A stretch of 64,000 nucleotides of DNA, from positions 248,001 to 312,000 of the forward strand of contig JBGAUW010000002.1 in the NCBI GenBank assembly GCA_044228435.1, in the 5' to 3' direction. The stretch comes from Bog-950 sp044228435. GTDB lineage: Bacteria; Bacteroidota; Bacteroidia; Chitinophagales; LD1. How positions within the stretch are numbered: position 1 is the stretch's first letter; every line of letters starts with the position of its first letter. The notes under the pieces are model-generated. The model saw nothing but the letters and a program-made list of their open reading frames with translations. It made no database searches and was not told where the DNA came from. The translations under genes and the position numbers were made by a program. Below, one piece after another: positions 1 to 8,340 of this stretch.

Positions 1-8
1 TTTATCAA

Positions 9-416
9 TCATTTGCTGTCCGTCTTTTGTCTTCGCCATTCCTCTAAACTCAATTCTGCATCTTCTACTGGATCGTAATACATAATACGCATGCTATCGG
101 GGTAAACAAAAAAGTGAAAGTGAGTGACAAATGCATCGCCGTTATCTTCACCTGCCTTAACCCAATAATAATTGTTTATCGAATCAGGTTCGGCGGCAAT
201 CAGCACTATTAAGTGCCTTTGGCCTTTGGTTTCCTGTTCAATATAATCTGCGCGCTCTTTTACTTCGGGCAGTGCCAGTACAGTATCTATTACACTTTTT
301 TCAATGGTTGTGGCGCCCTCCTCTAACATACCTGGTGCCGCCACCACAACAGGTTTATTATGGCAACTATTCAGCAGTAGAATAGTCAGTAGAAGTAAAA
401 TGAGTGTTCGCTTCAT
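9..416 (-). CDS. Small secreted lipoprotein of unknown function
   Basis: This 135-residue protein begins with a lysine/arginine pair, a leucine-rich hydrophobic stretch and a lipobox ending in LLNSC, so it should be exported and lipid-anchored at cysteine 18. An in-frame ATG 20 codons upstream exists, but the signal peptide fixes the start used here. The mature part is mixed alpha/beta in composition with an acidic C-terminus (DPVEDAELSLEEWRRQ). I do not recognise a family. It lies downstream of the phosphate transporter gene on the same strand, about 90 bases away, and a weak hairpin lies between them, so co-transcription is uncertain. Confidence 0.7.
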   Translation of the reverse strand: MKRTLILLLLTILLLNSCHNKPVVVAAPGMLEEGATTIEKSVIDTVLALPEVKERADYIEQETKGQRHLIVLIAAEPDSINNYYWVKAGEDNGDAFVTHFHFFVYPDSMRIMYYDPVEDAELSLEEWRRQKTDSK

Positions 417-453
417 TATGCATAAAGGTAATCTGGTAATAGTAAAAACAAAA

Positions 454-480
454 AAGGTCAGCCTCAATACAGCCAACCTT
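454..480 (-). terminator. Possible weak terminator after pit gene
   Basis: Read on the minus strand, AAGGT and ACCTT arms with an interrupted stem are followed by a T-rich run (TTTTTTGTTTTT). It lies just downstream of the phosphate transporter stop. The stem has internal mismatches, so this is tentative. Confidence 0.35.
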
Positions 481-506
481 GTTTGTTTTACGGCCGACCG
501 GCCCCT

Positions 507-1547
507 TTACTCCATTCCAAACAGTCTGAACGCAAAGTAAATACCTGCGCCTACGCAGCCCGATACAGGTATGGTAAGTATCCAGGCCCAAAGAATGTTG
601 ATGGTAAGCCCCCAGCGAACCGCCGAGATGCGTTTGGTAAGCCCTACACCTATTATAGAGCCCGTAATAGTATGCGTGGTAGAAACCGGAATACCCAGGC
701 GCTCAGTAGCAAACAGGGTTAAGGCACCGGCAGTTTCGGCGGCAACGCCCTCAAACGGGGTAAGCTTGGTAATTTTGCTGCCCATAGTTTTTACTATACG
801 CCAACCGCCCATAAGGGTTCCTAAGCCAATGGCTGAATAGCAACCAATCACCACCCAGTGTGGTATATCTTTTATTTTGCCATCTACTTGTATTACGTTC
901 ATCCAGTCGGGTATTGCGCCGCTGGTTTGATGCGAGTATACAATCATAGCAGCAGCTATAATACCCATTACCTTTTGTGCATCGTTACCACCGTGGCCGA
1001 TACTGAAAAGGGCCGACGATACTAACTGCAGGCGTTTAAACCAGCCATTCATTTTATAAGGGTTGGTTTTTCGGCAGGCCCAAAGTAAAATAACCGATAT
1101 AAAATAAGATAGTACCATACCAATAAGTGGTGCCAATACAATAAACGAAAGGGTTTTAATTACCTTATCTAAATTAACTACCCCAAAACCGGCATGGGCT
1201 ATAGCCGCACCTGCAAAACCACCCATAAGGGTGTGCGACGAGCTGGAAGGGATACCTAAATACCAGGTTAAAAGGTTCCAAAAAATAGCTGCTACAAGGC
1301 CGGCGGCAATCACAGCCAGGGTTATCGATTCGGGTTTTACGGTTTTAGCTACTGTATCGGCCACTTTAAGTTCGGTAGAGAGCCAGTAGGCTACCACGTT
1401 AAAAAAAGCTGCCCAAACTACTGCCTGAAAGGGCGTTAGAACGCGCGTACTTACAATGGTGGCAATAGAGTTTGCAGAATCGTGAAACCCGTTGATAAAA
1501 TCGAAAATGAGGGCTAAAACGACAATTACTACTAATAATTCGAACAT
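507..1547 (-). CDS. pit: Inorganic phosphate transporter, PiT (PHO4) family
   Basis: This 346-residue inner-membrane protein is a low-affinity phosphate symporter of the PiT family. The two inverted PHO4 signatures are visible: FINGFHDSANSIATIV near residue 18 and GHGGNDAQKVMGIIAAA near residue 185. Hydrophobic segments cover most of the chain, compatible with about ten membrane helices. It follows the DUF47 gene by 38 bases on the same strand. This DUF47-PiT arrangement is widespread; the DUF47 (PhoU-like) protein is thought to control transporter activity. The start is fixed by the N-terminal helix preceding the first signature. Substrate is inferred from the family; metal-phosphate complexes are the usual form carried. 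Confidence 0.93.
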   Translation of the reverse strand: MFELLVVIVVLALIFDFINGFHDSANSIATIVSTRVLTPFQAVVWAAFFNVVAYWLSTELKVADTVAKTVKPESITLAVIAAGLVAAIFWNLLTWYLGIPSSSSHTLMGGFAGAAIAHAGFGVVNLDKVIKTLSFIVLAPLIGMVLSYFISVILLWACRKTNPYKMNGWFKRLQLVSSALFSIGHGGNDAQKVMGIIAAAMIVYSHQTSGAIPDWMNVIQVDGKIKDIPHWVVIGCYSAIGLGTLMGGWRIVKTMGSKITKLTPFEGVAAETAGALTLFATERLGIPVSTTHTITGSIIGVGLTKRISAVRWGLTINILWAWILTIPVSGCVGAGIYFAFRLFGME

Positions 1548-1585
1548 GTATAAGGTTTAAAGGGTTAAACGTTTAAACGTTCCTC

Positions 1586-2230
1586 CTATGAATTTTTTAC
1601 AATAATGGTTTCAATTACGTTAGCCACATCTTCGCACTTATCCGTAGCGGTTTCCATGTTAGAGAGTATCTCTTTCATTTTCATGATTTTTATGGCATCC
1701 GTTTCGTTATCAAACAAATCGGCAATGGCGGTATCAAACACATCATCAGCGTGGTTCTCAAGGCTGTTTATGCGCACAATAGCTTCGCGTATACGCACGG
1801 TGTTATTCATATCCTTCATATTGGTTACGGCTATATGAATTTCTTTGGCCGAGTGCTCAATAATTTCGCACAGCTTTTTCATGGCAGGCGTTATATCCTG
1901 TATTTTATAGGTATCAATACGCTTGCTGCTGCCATCTATATAATCAACAATATCATCCAGCGATGAAGCTAAATACGAAATATCTTCGCGGTCGAAGGGG
2001 GTAATAAAGTTGGTGCTTAGCTCAGTAAATATCTGGTGGGTAATTTCGTCGCCTACATGTTCCAGGTCCGAAATTTTCTTTTGTAATTCGTGGCGTTTAT
2101 CTTTAGGGGCATTTGCCAGTTCAGAAAACGTTTTGCTTATCTCTACCAGGTTGTTAGATGCCTCTGCAAAAAGTTTGAAGAAATTTTTATCTTTTGGAAC
2201 CAGGAAGGAGAAAATTTTGCCTAAAGCCAT
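1586..2230 (-). CDS. DUF47 / PhoU-like phosphate transport regulator
   Basis: This 214-residue helical protein belongs to the DUF47 family, PhoU-related regulators usually encoded beside PiT transporters. Visible features are the ferritin-like helical pattern, the metal-binding type ExxxD/H clusters (DLEHVGDEITHQIF near residue 55, SLENHADDVFDTAI near residue 155, TATDKCEDVANVIETI at the end) and the absence of a signal peptide, so it is cytoplasmic. It is the first gene of a two-gene unit with the phosphate transporter. A good minus-strand promoter lies 28 bases upstream. Confidence 0.9.
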   Translation of the reverse strand: MALGKIFSFLVPKDKNFFKLFAEASNNLVEISKTFSELANAPKDKRHELQKKISDLEHVGDEITHQIFTELSTNFITPFDREDISYLASSLDDIVDYIDGSSKRIDTYKIQDITPAMKKLCEIIEHSAKEIHIAVTNMKDMNNTVRIREAIVRINSLENHADDVFDTAIADLFDNETDAIKIMKMKEILSNMETATDKCEDVANVIETIIVKNS

Positions 2231-2258
2231 AAATTTTGGTTTGATTTAATATTTGCCG

Positions 2259-2286
2259 CAAAAGTATTTTTTGAATGTTAAGGCAA
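2259..2286 (-). promoter_or_regulatory. Promoter of the DUF47-pit operon
   Basis: On the minus strand TACTTTTG (2259-2266) matches the Bacteroidota -7 element TAnnTTTG, and a TTG (2284-2286) lies 17 bases upstream, as expected for the -33 element. The DUF47 start codon follows 28 bases downstream. Confidence 0.6.
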
Positions 2287-2440
2287 TGTTAAGCTTATGG
2301 GGCAAATGAGCAAATTGCTGTTTGAAACAATTTATTAAAAAATGTTTTTTTTAGGGTGCGCCTGCGCTCATTACCGCATATTTTGAATTTAAAAGTAGAT
2401 TGGCACCGTAATTGGAAACTACCAACTAAAATTAAACAAC

Positions 2441-3622
2441 ATGATATCTTTAAAAGCATCCACCTTGTTTTTACTTATGGGCGCCTTTTCGGTTGGCCTT
2501 ACGGCACAAACCGCACCCGCTACGGTAAAAACTACCACTACTAAAACCACTACCACCACTACCGTAAAGGCCAAGGCGGCAACTGCAGCTAAGCCGGCTA
2601 CCCAAACGGTTACTACCAAAACCACCACCACAGTGGCTAAAAAAATGCCGGTTAAAAGTACCAGCACTAAAACAGCCCCCAAGGCAACCAGTACCGTAAA
2701 GAAAACTACCACGGCTACTACTGCACCTAAAACATCCACAAGCAGCACTACCGCGGTTACTACAACCACGCCTACCCAAAGCACAGGTGGCAGCATAAAA
2801 ACACAAACTACTCTACCTAATGTAAACCAGGCGCCGGGCGAACAAAAAACGGTTGGTAATAAAACATCTACCACCACACCTGCGACTACCGGCAGCACAG
2901 GCACTACTACTCAATCATCGGGTAAGATAGGCACAGGCAGCAGCACCACCACCACAAATACCAATACTACTACATCATCAACCGGCGATATACTTAGCAC
3001 CATTACCCAGGGCGACGCCAGCGATGCTATAAAAGCAGCCTTAAAGTTAGGTGTTCAGGCGGGTGTAGATAAAGTATCTATTACCGACGGCTTTTTTGGT
3101 AACAGCATGATAAAAATTCCTTTTCCGTCGCAGGTGGGCCAGGTAGAAAGCACCTTGCGCAGTGTAGGTATGGGTAGCCTGGTAGATAATGCTGTAAAAT
3201 CAATGAACAGAGCTGCTGAGAGCGCCGCTAAACAAGCCGGCCCCATATTTTTAAACAGCATTACGCAAATGACGGTTACCGATGCCGTAAACATTGTGGG
3301 CAACCAGCAACCTGATGCCGCTACACAATTTTTAAAACGCACCACCACCGAAAGCCTGGTTACATCATTTAAGCCTTCTATTAAAACAGCTTTAGATGCT
3401 ACCCTGGCTACCAAATATTGGGGCGATATAACCGGCTACTACAATAAAATACCTTTTGTAAGCCCTGTTAATACCGACCTGCCCGATTATGTTACCCGCA
3501 AAGCTATTGATGGTTTGTTTTATATGGTAGCCCAGGAAGAAGCTAAAATACGTAAAGACCCTGCCGGTTCTGCCAGCAAAGTGGTAACCGATGTGTTTGA
3601 AAAAGTAAAGAACAAGTTTTAA
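2441..3622 (+). CDS. DUF4197 protein with Thr/Lys-rich linker
   Basis: A 393-residue secreted protein. Residues 1-23 form a signal peptide ending in LTAQ. Residues about 24-181 are almost entirely Thr, Lys, Ala, Ser and Pro, with runs such as KTTTTKTTTTTTVKAKA. Residues about 182-393 match the DUF4197 family: GDILSTITQGDASDAIKAAL, then GVDKVSITDGFFGN, and a C-terminal KAIDGLFYMVAQEEAKIRK. The function of DUF4197 is not known to me; the family occurs in periplasmic proteins of Gram-negative bacteria. The basic linker is the odd part, because most family members have little before the domain. It could bind envelope polymers or DNA, or carry glycans, but none of this is shown. The gene ends at a strong terminator and appears monocistronic. 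Confidence 0.85.
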   Translation: MISLKASTLFLLMGAFSVGLTAQTAPATVKTTTTKTTTTTTVKAKAATAAKPATQTVTTKTTTTVAKKMPVKSTSTKTAPKATSTVKKTTTATTAPKTSTSSTTAVTTTTPTQSTGGSIKTQTTLPNVNQAPGEQKTVGNKTSTTTPATTGSTGTTTQSSGKIGTGSSTTTTNTNTTTSSTGDILSTITQGDASDAIKAALKLGVQAGVDKVSITDGFFGNSMIKIPFPSQVGQVESTLRSVGMGSLVDNAVKSMNRAAESAAKQAGPIFLNSITQMTVTDAVNIVGNQQPDAATQFLKRTTTESLVTSFKPSIKTALDATLATKYWGDITGYYNKIPFVSPVNTDLPDYVTRKAIDGLFYMVAQEEAKIRKDPAGSASKVVTDVFEKVKNKF

Positions 3623-3639
3623 TTAACCGTATTAAAATA

Positions 3640-3676
3640 AAAAATGCCGCACCGGTAACTACCGGGCGGCATTTTT
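3640..3676 (+). terminator. Terminator after DUF4197 gene
   Basis: AAAATGCCGC and GCGGCATTTTTT form a stem around a short CGGT/ACCG inner hairpin, 18 bases after the stop codon. Confidence 0.85.
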
Positions 3677-3769
3677 TATTTGGTTAGTCGTTAATTATCG
3701 CACGAAAGTGAAAATTACATGGCAAACATTTGCCACACTATCTTAACTTTACGGCGAAATATTGCCACT

Positions 3770-6538
3770 ATGAAACATGCTGTACTATGTCTTCTGCTAT
3801 TTGTTGCTACCTTTTTACCGGCTCAAACCCTGCAGGAATATTTTTTTAACAATAGCCTTGCCGGCACAGGTGGTGGCGGTAACTTAACCGAACTTTTAGA
3901 TTGCAACGCAGTTGCAGGCGGCTTCGGCAGTGATTCCATTATAACCAGTAATGGTTTATGTTCGGTTTCGCAAGCATTTTGCTTTAACAGTGGTGGAGGC
4001 TTTAGTTACCCTAACAATTCTATTACCGGCAGCTACACCATCAACCTGTTTTTTAAATTCAGTGCTGCCCTTACCGGTTACTCACGCATTATTGATTTTA
4101 GCAATAGCACGAGCGATGGAGGTTTTTACCTGCTGGGCAACTGCCTTAACTTTTACCCCAATGGAAATGTGGGCACCTGCCCTTATTTTCAACCCAACGT
4201 TTACTATCTGTTTACCTTTGTGCGCGATGGAAACACCAATGTTATATCGGTTTACGTTAACGGTACCTTGTTTAGCACCTATACCGATGCCACCAATATT
4301 TATAAACCCGCTACCAACACTACACCCATCATTTTTTTTAAGGATGATAATTTAGTGCGCTGTGAGGTTAAACCCGGTTGCATTAAATATGCATCGGTAA
4401 GCCCGCAGCAACTAACGGCACCGCAGGTAGATTCTATCTGGCAGAACATCTGCAACATTTCGTTGCCGCCCTGCGCAGCTACTATTAACTATGCGGGTAA
4501 CCCTTACAGCACTACCCTTAGCACACCGCAAAGCGTTACGTTAACCGGCACTACCGGTGGAACTTATAGTTCAACAGCGGGGCTTACAATCAACGCCGGC
4601 ACGGGGGCTATTACACCTTCCACTAGCACACCGGGCAGCTACACTATTACCTATACGGTGGCCGATTCGGGCGTATGCAGCGGCATATCCACTACAGCCA
4701 ATGTAACTATAGCCGGCGCACCGGGTTGCAGCGCACAAGGCAACACTATCATTTTTTCTAACTACGATGGAGGCACACTTAATATTAATGTAGACGTGAA
4801 CATACCTAACCTTAAAATAGGCGTGGTAAGCTACGAGCCGGTGCAAATAAACCTTACGGGGCCTTATGCCGGTAACGTTACTAAAGTAATACGTGCAGGC
4901 TTTCCAAACACCAGCAATAACCATTGCACGCCATCAGTTACCGCTACAGCTATTAATGGCCCTACGCCGGCTAATTATTTTATTAACGATATACCACCTG
5001 TTGGGCTGTCTAACCCCAATGGTTACGCCTCGGGCATAATTTGCGCCTACAGCTGTAACACTACTACTAACCAGGGTGGCTGCAATACTATCGACCAGGT
5101 GCTCGATTACTTTAACACACAGTTAGGTGGTTCCGTTTACTCGCTAAGCGTGCAATATTGCTGCTGGAAGGCTACAAACACTTACCAGGTTTCGGCGCTG
5201 GGTGGCAGTTGCTGCGTTTCGTCTTCTCCATCGGCAACTATAGCTTATGCGGGTACGCCTTATTGCAAATCATTAAGCACGGACCAACCAGTATCCCTAA
5301 CAGGCAGTGCAAACGGCAGTTATAGCGCATCGCCATCAGGTTTAAGCATAAATGCAGCTACCGGTGCCATTAATCCTTCAACCAGCACCGCAGGTATCTA
5401 CACCGTAACCTATACGGTAGCCGGCTGCCCCGACTATACTACCACCGCCGCCGTAGAAATTATTAACTCTCCGTCTGCTACTATCAGCTATCCCGCCGAT
5501 TCGTTTTGCATTGGCGCTGCGGTGCAGGCTGTAACCCTAACCGGCACTACAGGCGGCCAGTTTTCGGCGGCCAGCGGCTTAAGCCTTAATACTACAACCG
5601 GCGCTATTGACCCTGCTGCCAGCACGGCCGGAAGTTATACCGTTACTTACACTATTGCCGGCAGCGGCTGCACCGGCTTAACTACCACAGCACCGGTTAC
5701 TATATCACAAACCATAAGCACGGGTATTGCCCGTAGCATTTGCCCGGGCGCCAGCTATAACTTTGGCGGGCAGGTTTTAACTACCGCAGGCACCTACTTA
5801 GACCATAGCTTTACTGCCGCAGGTTGCGATTCGTTAACCTCGCTGGTGCTTACGGTGGATACATTACCTGCTGCTACTATTACCGCGGCCAACACTAAAT
5901 TTTGCCCCGGCGACAGCGCTCAAATTTGTGCCCCTGCAGGCTTTACTACCTACCAATGGAATGCAGGTTCCCAAAGCAGGTGTATTTACGTGCGTAATGC
6001 TGGTAATTATTACGTAACGGTTACCAATGCCAGCAACTGCTCGGCCGAAAGTAACCGCATAGCTATGAGCACCTATCCAACCCCATCCGTATCGGTAAGT
6101 GTAAATAGCGATACCCTTAGCGTTTACAATGCTGAGGGTTACCAATGGTTTCTAAACGGGGCACCTATCGGCAATGCTACCGCTAATACTTACGTGGCCG
6201 AAGTAAATGGTAACTACCAGGTACAGGTTACCGATACCAACGGCTGCAAGGCGTTATCTAACAATATACCTGTAACTGTTACCGGCATAACGGAGGTACT
6301 AAATGCCGGCTTGCTTAATGTTTACCCCAACCCGCTGCAAAACGGCATGTGGACCATTGAGTGCAATAAAGATATGTTGGGCAAAACCCTCGAAATATTT
6401 GACGCCAGCGGACGTATAGTTTACCGTGCTGAAATAGCTACTACTAAATCTGTCCTTAGTTTTGAAGCTGCTAAGGGCATTTACTACCTGCGCATTAGCG
6501 GGCTGAATGGCGTGGTGAAGAAGTTAGTGAGGTTGTAA
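3770..6538 (+). CDS. T9SS type A secreted protein with LamG-like and Ig-like repeats
   Basis: A 922-residue cell-surface or secreted protein. The signal peptide MKHAVLCLLLFVATFLPAQ fixes the start, 17 codons after the first in-frame ATG. Residues about 25-220 resemble a LamG/concanavalin-like jelly-roll domain (YTINLFFKFSAAL, then YYLFTFVRDGNTNVISVYVNG). Three similar Ig-like units follow, each with the pattern LTGT.GG.YS, INA.TGAI.PSTST and YT(I/V)TYTVA; a cysteine-rich segment of different sequence lies between the first and second. Later come more Ig-like modules (FCPGDSAQICAPAG). The last 80 residues form a type A T9SS sorting domain: LNVYPNPLQNG, a central EIFDASGRIVYR, and ISGLNGVVKKLVRL. 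An adhesive or carbohydrate-binding role is plausible, but the ligand is unknown. Confidence 0.85.
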   Translation: MKHAVLCLLLFVATFLPAQTLQEYFFNNSLAGTGGGGNLTELLDCNAVAGGFGSDSIITSNGLCSVSQAFCFNSGGGFSYPNNSITGSYTINLFFKFSAALTGYSRIIDFSNSTSDGGFYLLGNCLNFYPNGNVGTCPYFQPNVYYLFTFVRDGNTNVISVYVNGTLFSTYTDATNIYKPATNTTPIIFFKDDNLVRCEVKPGCIKYASVSPQQLTAPQVDSIWQNICNISLPPCAATINYAGNPYSTTLSTPQSVTLTGTTGGTYSSTAGLTINAGTGAITPSTSTPGSYTITYTVADSGVCSGISTTANVTIAGAPGCSAQGNTIIFSNYDGGTLNINVDVNIPNLKIGVVSYEPVQINLTGPYAGNVTKVIRAGFPNTSNNHCTPSVTATAINGPTPANYFINDIPPVGLSNPNGYASGIICAYSCNTTTNQGGCNTIDQVLDYFNTQLGGSVYSLSVQYCCWKATNTYQVSALGGSCCVSSSPSATIAYAGTPYCKSLSTDQPVSLTGSANGSYSASPSGLSINAATGAINPSTSTAGIYTVTYTVAGCPDYTTTAAVEIINSPSATISYPADSFCIGAAVQAVTLTGTTGGQFSAASGLSLNTTTGAIDPAASTAGSYTVTYTIAGSGCTGLTTTAPVTISQTISTGIARSICPGASYNFGGQVLTTAGTYLDHSFTAAGCDSLTSLVLTVDTLPAATITAANTKFCPGDSAQICAPAGFTTYQWNAGSQSRCIYVRNAGNYYVTVTNASNCSAESNRIAMSTYPTPSVSVSVNSDTLSVYNAEGYQWFLNGAPIGNATANTYVAEVNGNYQVQVTDTNGCKALSNNIPVTVTGITEVLNAGLLNVYPNPLQNGMWTIECNKDMLGKTLEIFDASGRIVYRAEIATTKSVLSFEAAKGIYYLRISGLNGVVKKLVRL

Positions 6539-6718
6539 GCGTTTAAGGCAAAGGCTGTATTTTGTGATGTCGAGGAACGAGACACCTTGCCTTTATTCAT
6601 TGCCTAAGGTAAGTTCTCAATGGCAGTAGAGACAACCCGATGGATGATAAAATAACGATTTTTCACCTCAAACAAGCTAAATACCCCTTAGAATATAATA
6701 CTCCAAAAAAGGGAATGC

Positions 6719-6751
6719 AGACATCGGAAGTTTTGAAAACTTCCGATGTCT
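6719..6751 (+). terminator. Perfect 16 bp hairpin, probable terminator
   Basis: The arms AGACATCGGAAGTTTT and AAAACTTCCGATGTCT are perfectly complementary around a single G and are followed by TATGTTTTTTTT. The hairpin lies about 180 bases after the T9SS gene stop. It may end that transcript or be a mobile repeat. Confidence 0.6.
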
Positions 6752-6824
6752 TATGTTTTTTTTCATTTAAAGTCCCCTTTAGGGGATTTAGGGGTATTGG
6801 GCTTTAATCTTTCCTTATCTCTGC

Positions 6825-6832
6825 TAAATTTG
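6825..6832 (+). promoter_or_regulatory. Candidate -7 element for ffh
   Basis: TAAATTTG matches the Bacteroidota -7 consensus TAnnTTTG and is followed by GC. The ffh start lies about 100 bases downstream. No clear -33 element is seen at ideal spacing. Confidence 0.45.
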
Positions 6833-6934
6833 CAGTCCTTAAAAAAACAGGTTAGCTGGCAATAGCTTTTAGTTTTCAGGCCCATGTGCCTGTTTACTGT
6901 AAACTACCAACCGGCAACCGACAACTGAAATAAC

Positions 6935-8260
6935 ATGTTTGAGAATTTATCGGAACGGATTGAAGGAGCGTTTAAATCGCTAAAAGGCCAGGGAAAACTG
7001 ACCGAGCTTAACGTAGCAGAAACCATTAAAGAGGTGCGCCGCGCATTGGTAGATGCCGATGTGAACTATAAAATTGCCAAAGAGTTTACCGATAAGGTAA
7101 AAGAGAAAGCCATGGGCCAGGATGTGTTGAACGCCGTTCAGCCCGGCCAATTGATGGTAAAGGTAATGCACGATGAGCTTACCAACTTAATGGGTGGCAA
7201 AGAGGCCGACTTTAACCTGAAAGGCAGCCCCGCAGTGATACTAATTGCCGGTTTGCAGGGTTCGGGTAAAACCACCTTTACGCATAAGCTGGCTTACTGG
7301 CTTAAAACCAAAAAGTTTAAGCGCCCCCTAATGGTAGCGGCCGACGTATATCGCCCTGCGGCGGTAGACCAGTTGATTATATTGGGCGAAAACATAGGCA
7401 TACCGGTATACCACGAAAAAGAGAATAAAAACCCGGTGCAAATTGCACAAAATGGTATTGCACATGCCAAGGCGCAAGGCCTGGACCTGGTGATAATAGA
7501 TACCGCCGGTCGATTAGCGGTTGATGAGGAGATGATGAACGAAATTGCAGCGGTAAAGGCACAAACCAAGCCCGACCAGATTTTGTTTGTAGTGGACTCG
7601 ATGACGGGGCAGGATGCTGTAAATACCGCTAAAGCCTTTAACGACCGCCTTAACTTTGATGGGGTAGTACTTACCAAGTTAGATGGCGATACCCGTGGTG
7701 GTGCGGCCTTAACTATTACTTATACTGTAGGCAAGCCTATTAAGTTTGTAAGCACCGGCGAAAAGGTAGATACGCTGGATGTGTTTTTCCCTGAGCGTAT
7801 GGCTTCGCGTATTTTGGGCATGGGCGATATAGTATCGTTTGTAGAGAAAGCGCAGGAGCATTACGACGAGAAGAAGGCGAAAGAGCTGGAAGCAAAAATA
7901 CGCAAGAACCAGTTCGACTTTAACGACTTTTTAGCGCAGCTGGCCCAGATTAAAAAGATGGGTAACGTAAAAGATCTGTTGGGTATGTTGCCGGGCGTAG
8001 GTAAGGCTATTAAGGATATTGATATTAACGACGACTCGTTTAAAAAGGTAGAGGCCATCATTCTTTCTATGACCCCTGCCGAAAGAGCCAACCCCGATTT
8101 GCTGGATGGTAAGCGCAAACTGCGCCTGGCCAAAGGCAGCGGCAATACCATACAAGAGGTAAACGCCTTTTTAAAGCAATTTGAGCAAATGAAGGCCATG
8201 ATGAAGAGCATGCAAAAAATGAACAGCGCCGGCCGTATGATTAAGGGAATGCCGAGGTAG
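6935..8260 (+). CDS. ffh: Signal recognition particle protein Ffh (SRP54)
   Basis: This 441-residue GTPase binds 4.5S RNA and signal sequences and delivers ribosomes to FtsY at the inner membrane. The N domain (residues 1-95) is followed by the G domain with P-loop GLQGSGKTTF at 106, DTAGR near 189 and TKLDGDTRGG near 246. The C-terminal M domain is methionine-rich, ending MKAMMKSMQKMNSAGRMIKG. Length and domain order are normal for the family. It ends at a strong terminator shared with the convergent clpB. I did not find a 4.5S RNA gene beside it. Confidence 0.98.
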   Translation: MFENLSERIEGAFKSLKGQGKLTELNVAETIKEVRRALVDADVNYKIAKEFTDKVKEKAMGQDVLNAVQPGQLMVKVMHDELTNLMGGKEADFNLKGSPAVILIAGLQGSGKTTFTHKLAYWLKTKKFKRPLMVAADVYRPAAVDQLIILGENIGIPVYHEKENKNPVQIAQNGIAHAKAQGLDLVIIDTAGRLAVDEEMMNEIAAVKAQTKPDQILFVVDSMTGQDAVNTAKAFNDRLNFDGVVLTKLDGDTRGGAALTITYTVGKPIKFVSTGEKVDTLDVFFPERMASRILGMGDIVSFVEKAQEHYDEKKAKELEAKIRKNQFDFNDFLAQLAQIKKMGNVKDLLGMLPGVGKAIKDIDINDDSFKKVEAIILSMTPAERANPDLLDGKRKLRLAKGSGNTIQEVNAFLKQFEQMKAMMKSMQKMNSAGRMIKGMPR

Positions 8261-8281
8261 GAAATTTTAGTTATAAAACAG

Positions 8282-8309
8282 AAAAGGCGCCATATGCATG
8301 GCGCCTTTT
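8282..8309. terminator. Bidirectional terminator between ffh and clpB
   Basis: AAAAGGCGCCAT and ATGGCGCCTTTT form a perfect 12 bp stem with a 4-base loop, flanked by A and T runs. It can serve both convergent genes. Confidence 0.88.
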
Positions 8310-8340
8310 TTATTTGATTTAATAATACAGCAATTTACCT

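Larger units (their letters stand above)
6539..6934. other. Spacer before ffh: hairpin, repeat and promoter
   Basis: A 396-base spacer with no supported gene. It contains a long perfect palindrome (6719-6751), a short AAAGTCCCCTTTAGGGGATTT hairpin typical of dispersed Bacteroidota repeats (about 6769-6789), and a -7 promoter element for ffh. Confidence 0.7.

Noticed and set aside
2471..2806. Open frame opposite the Thr/Lys tract
   Set aside because: It is the reverse reading of a low-complexity region, giving a Ser/Gly/Cys-rich translation with no signals.
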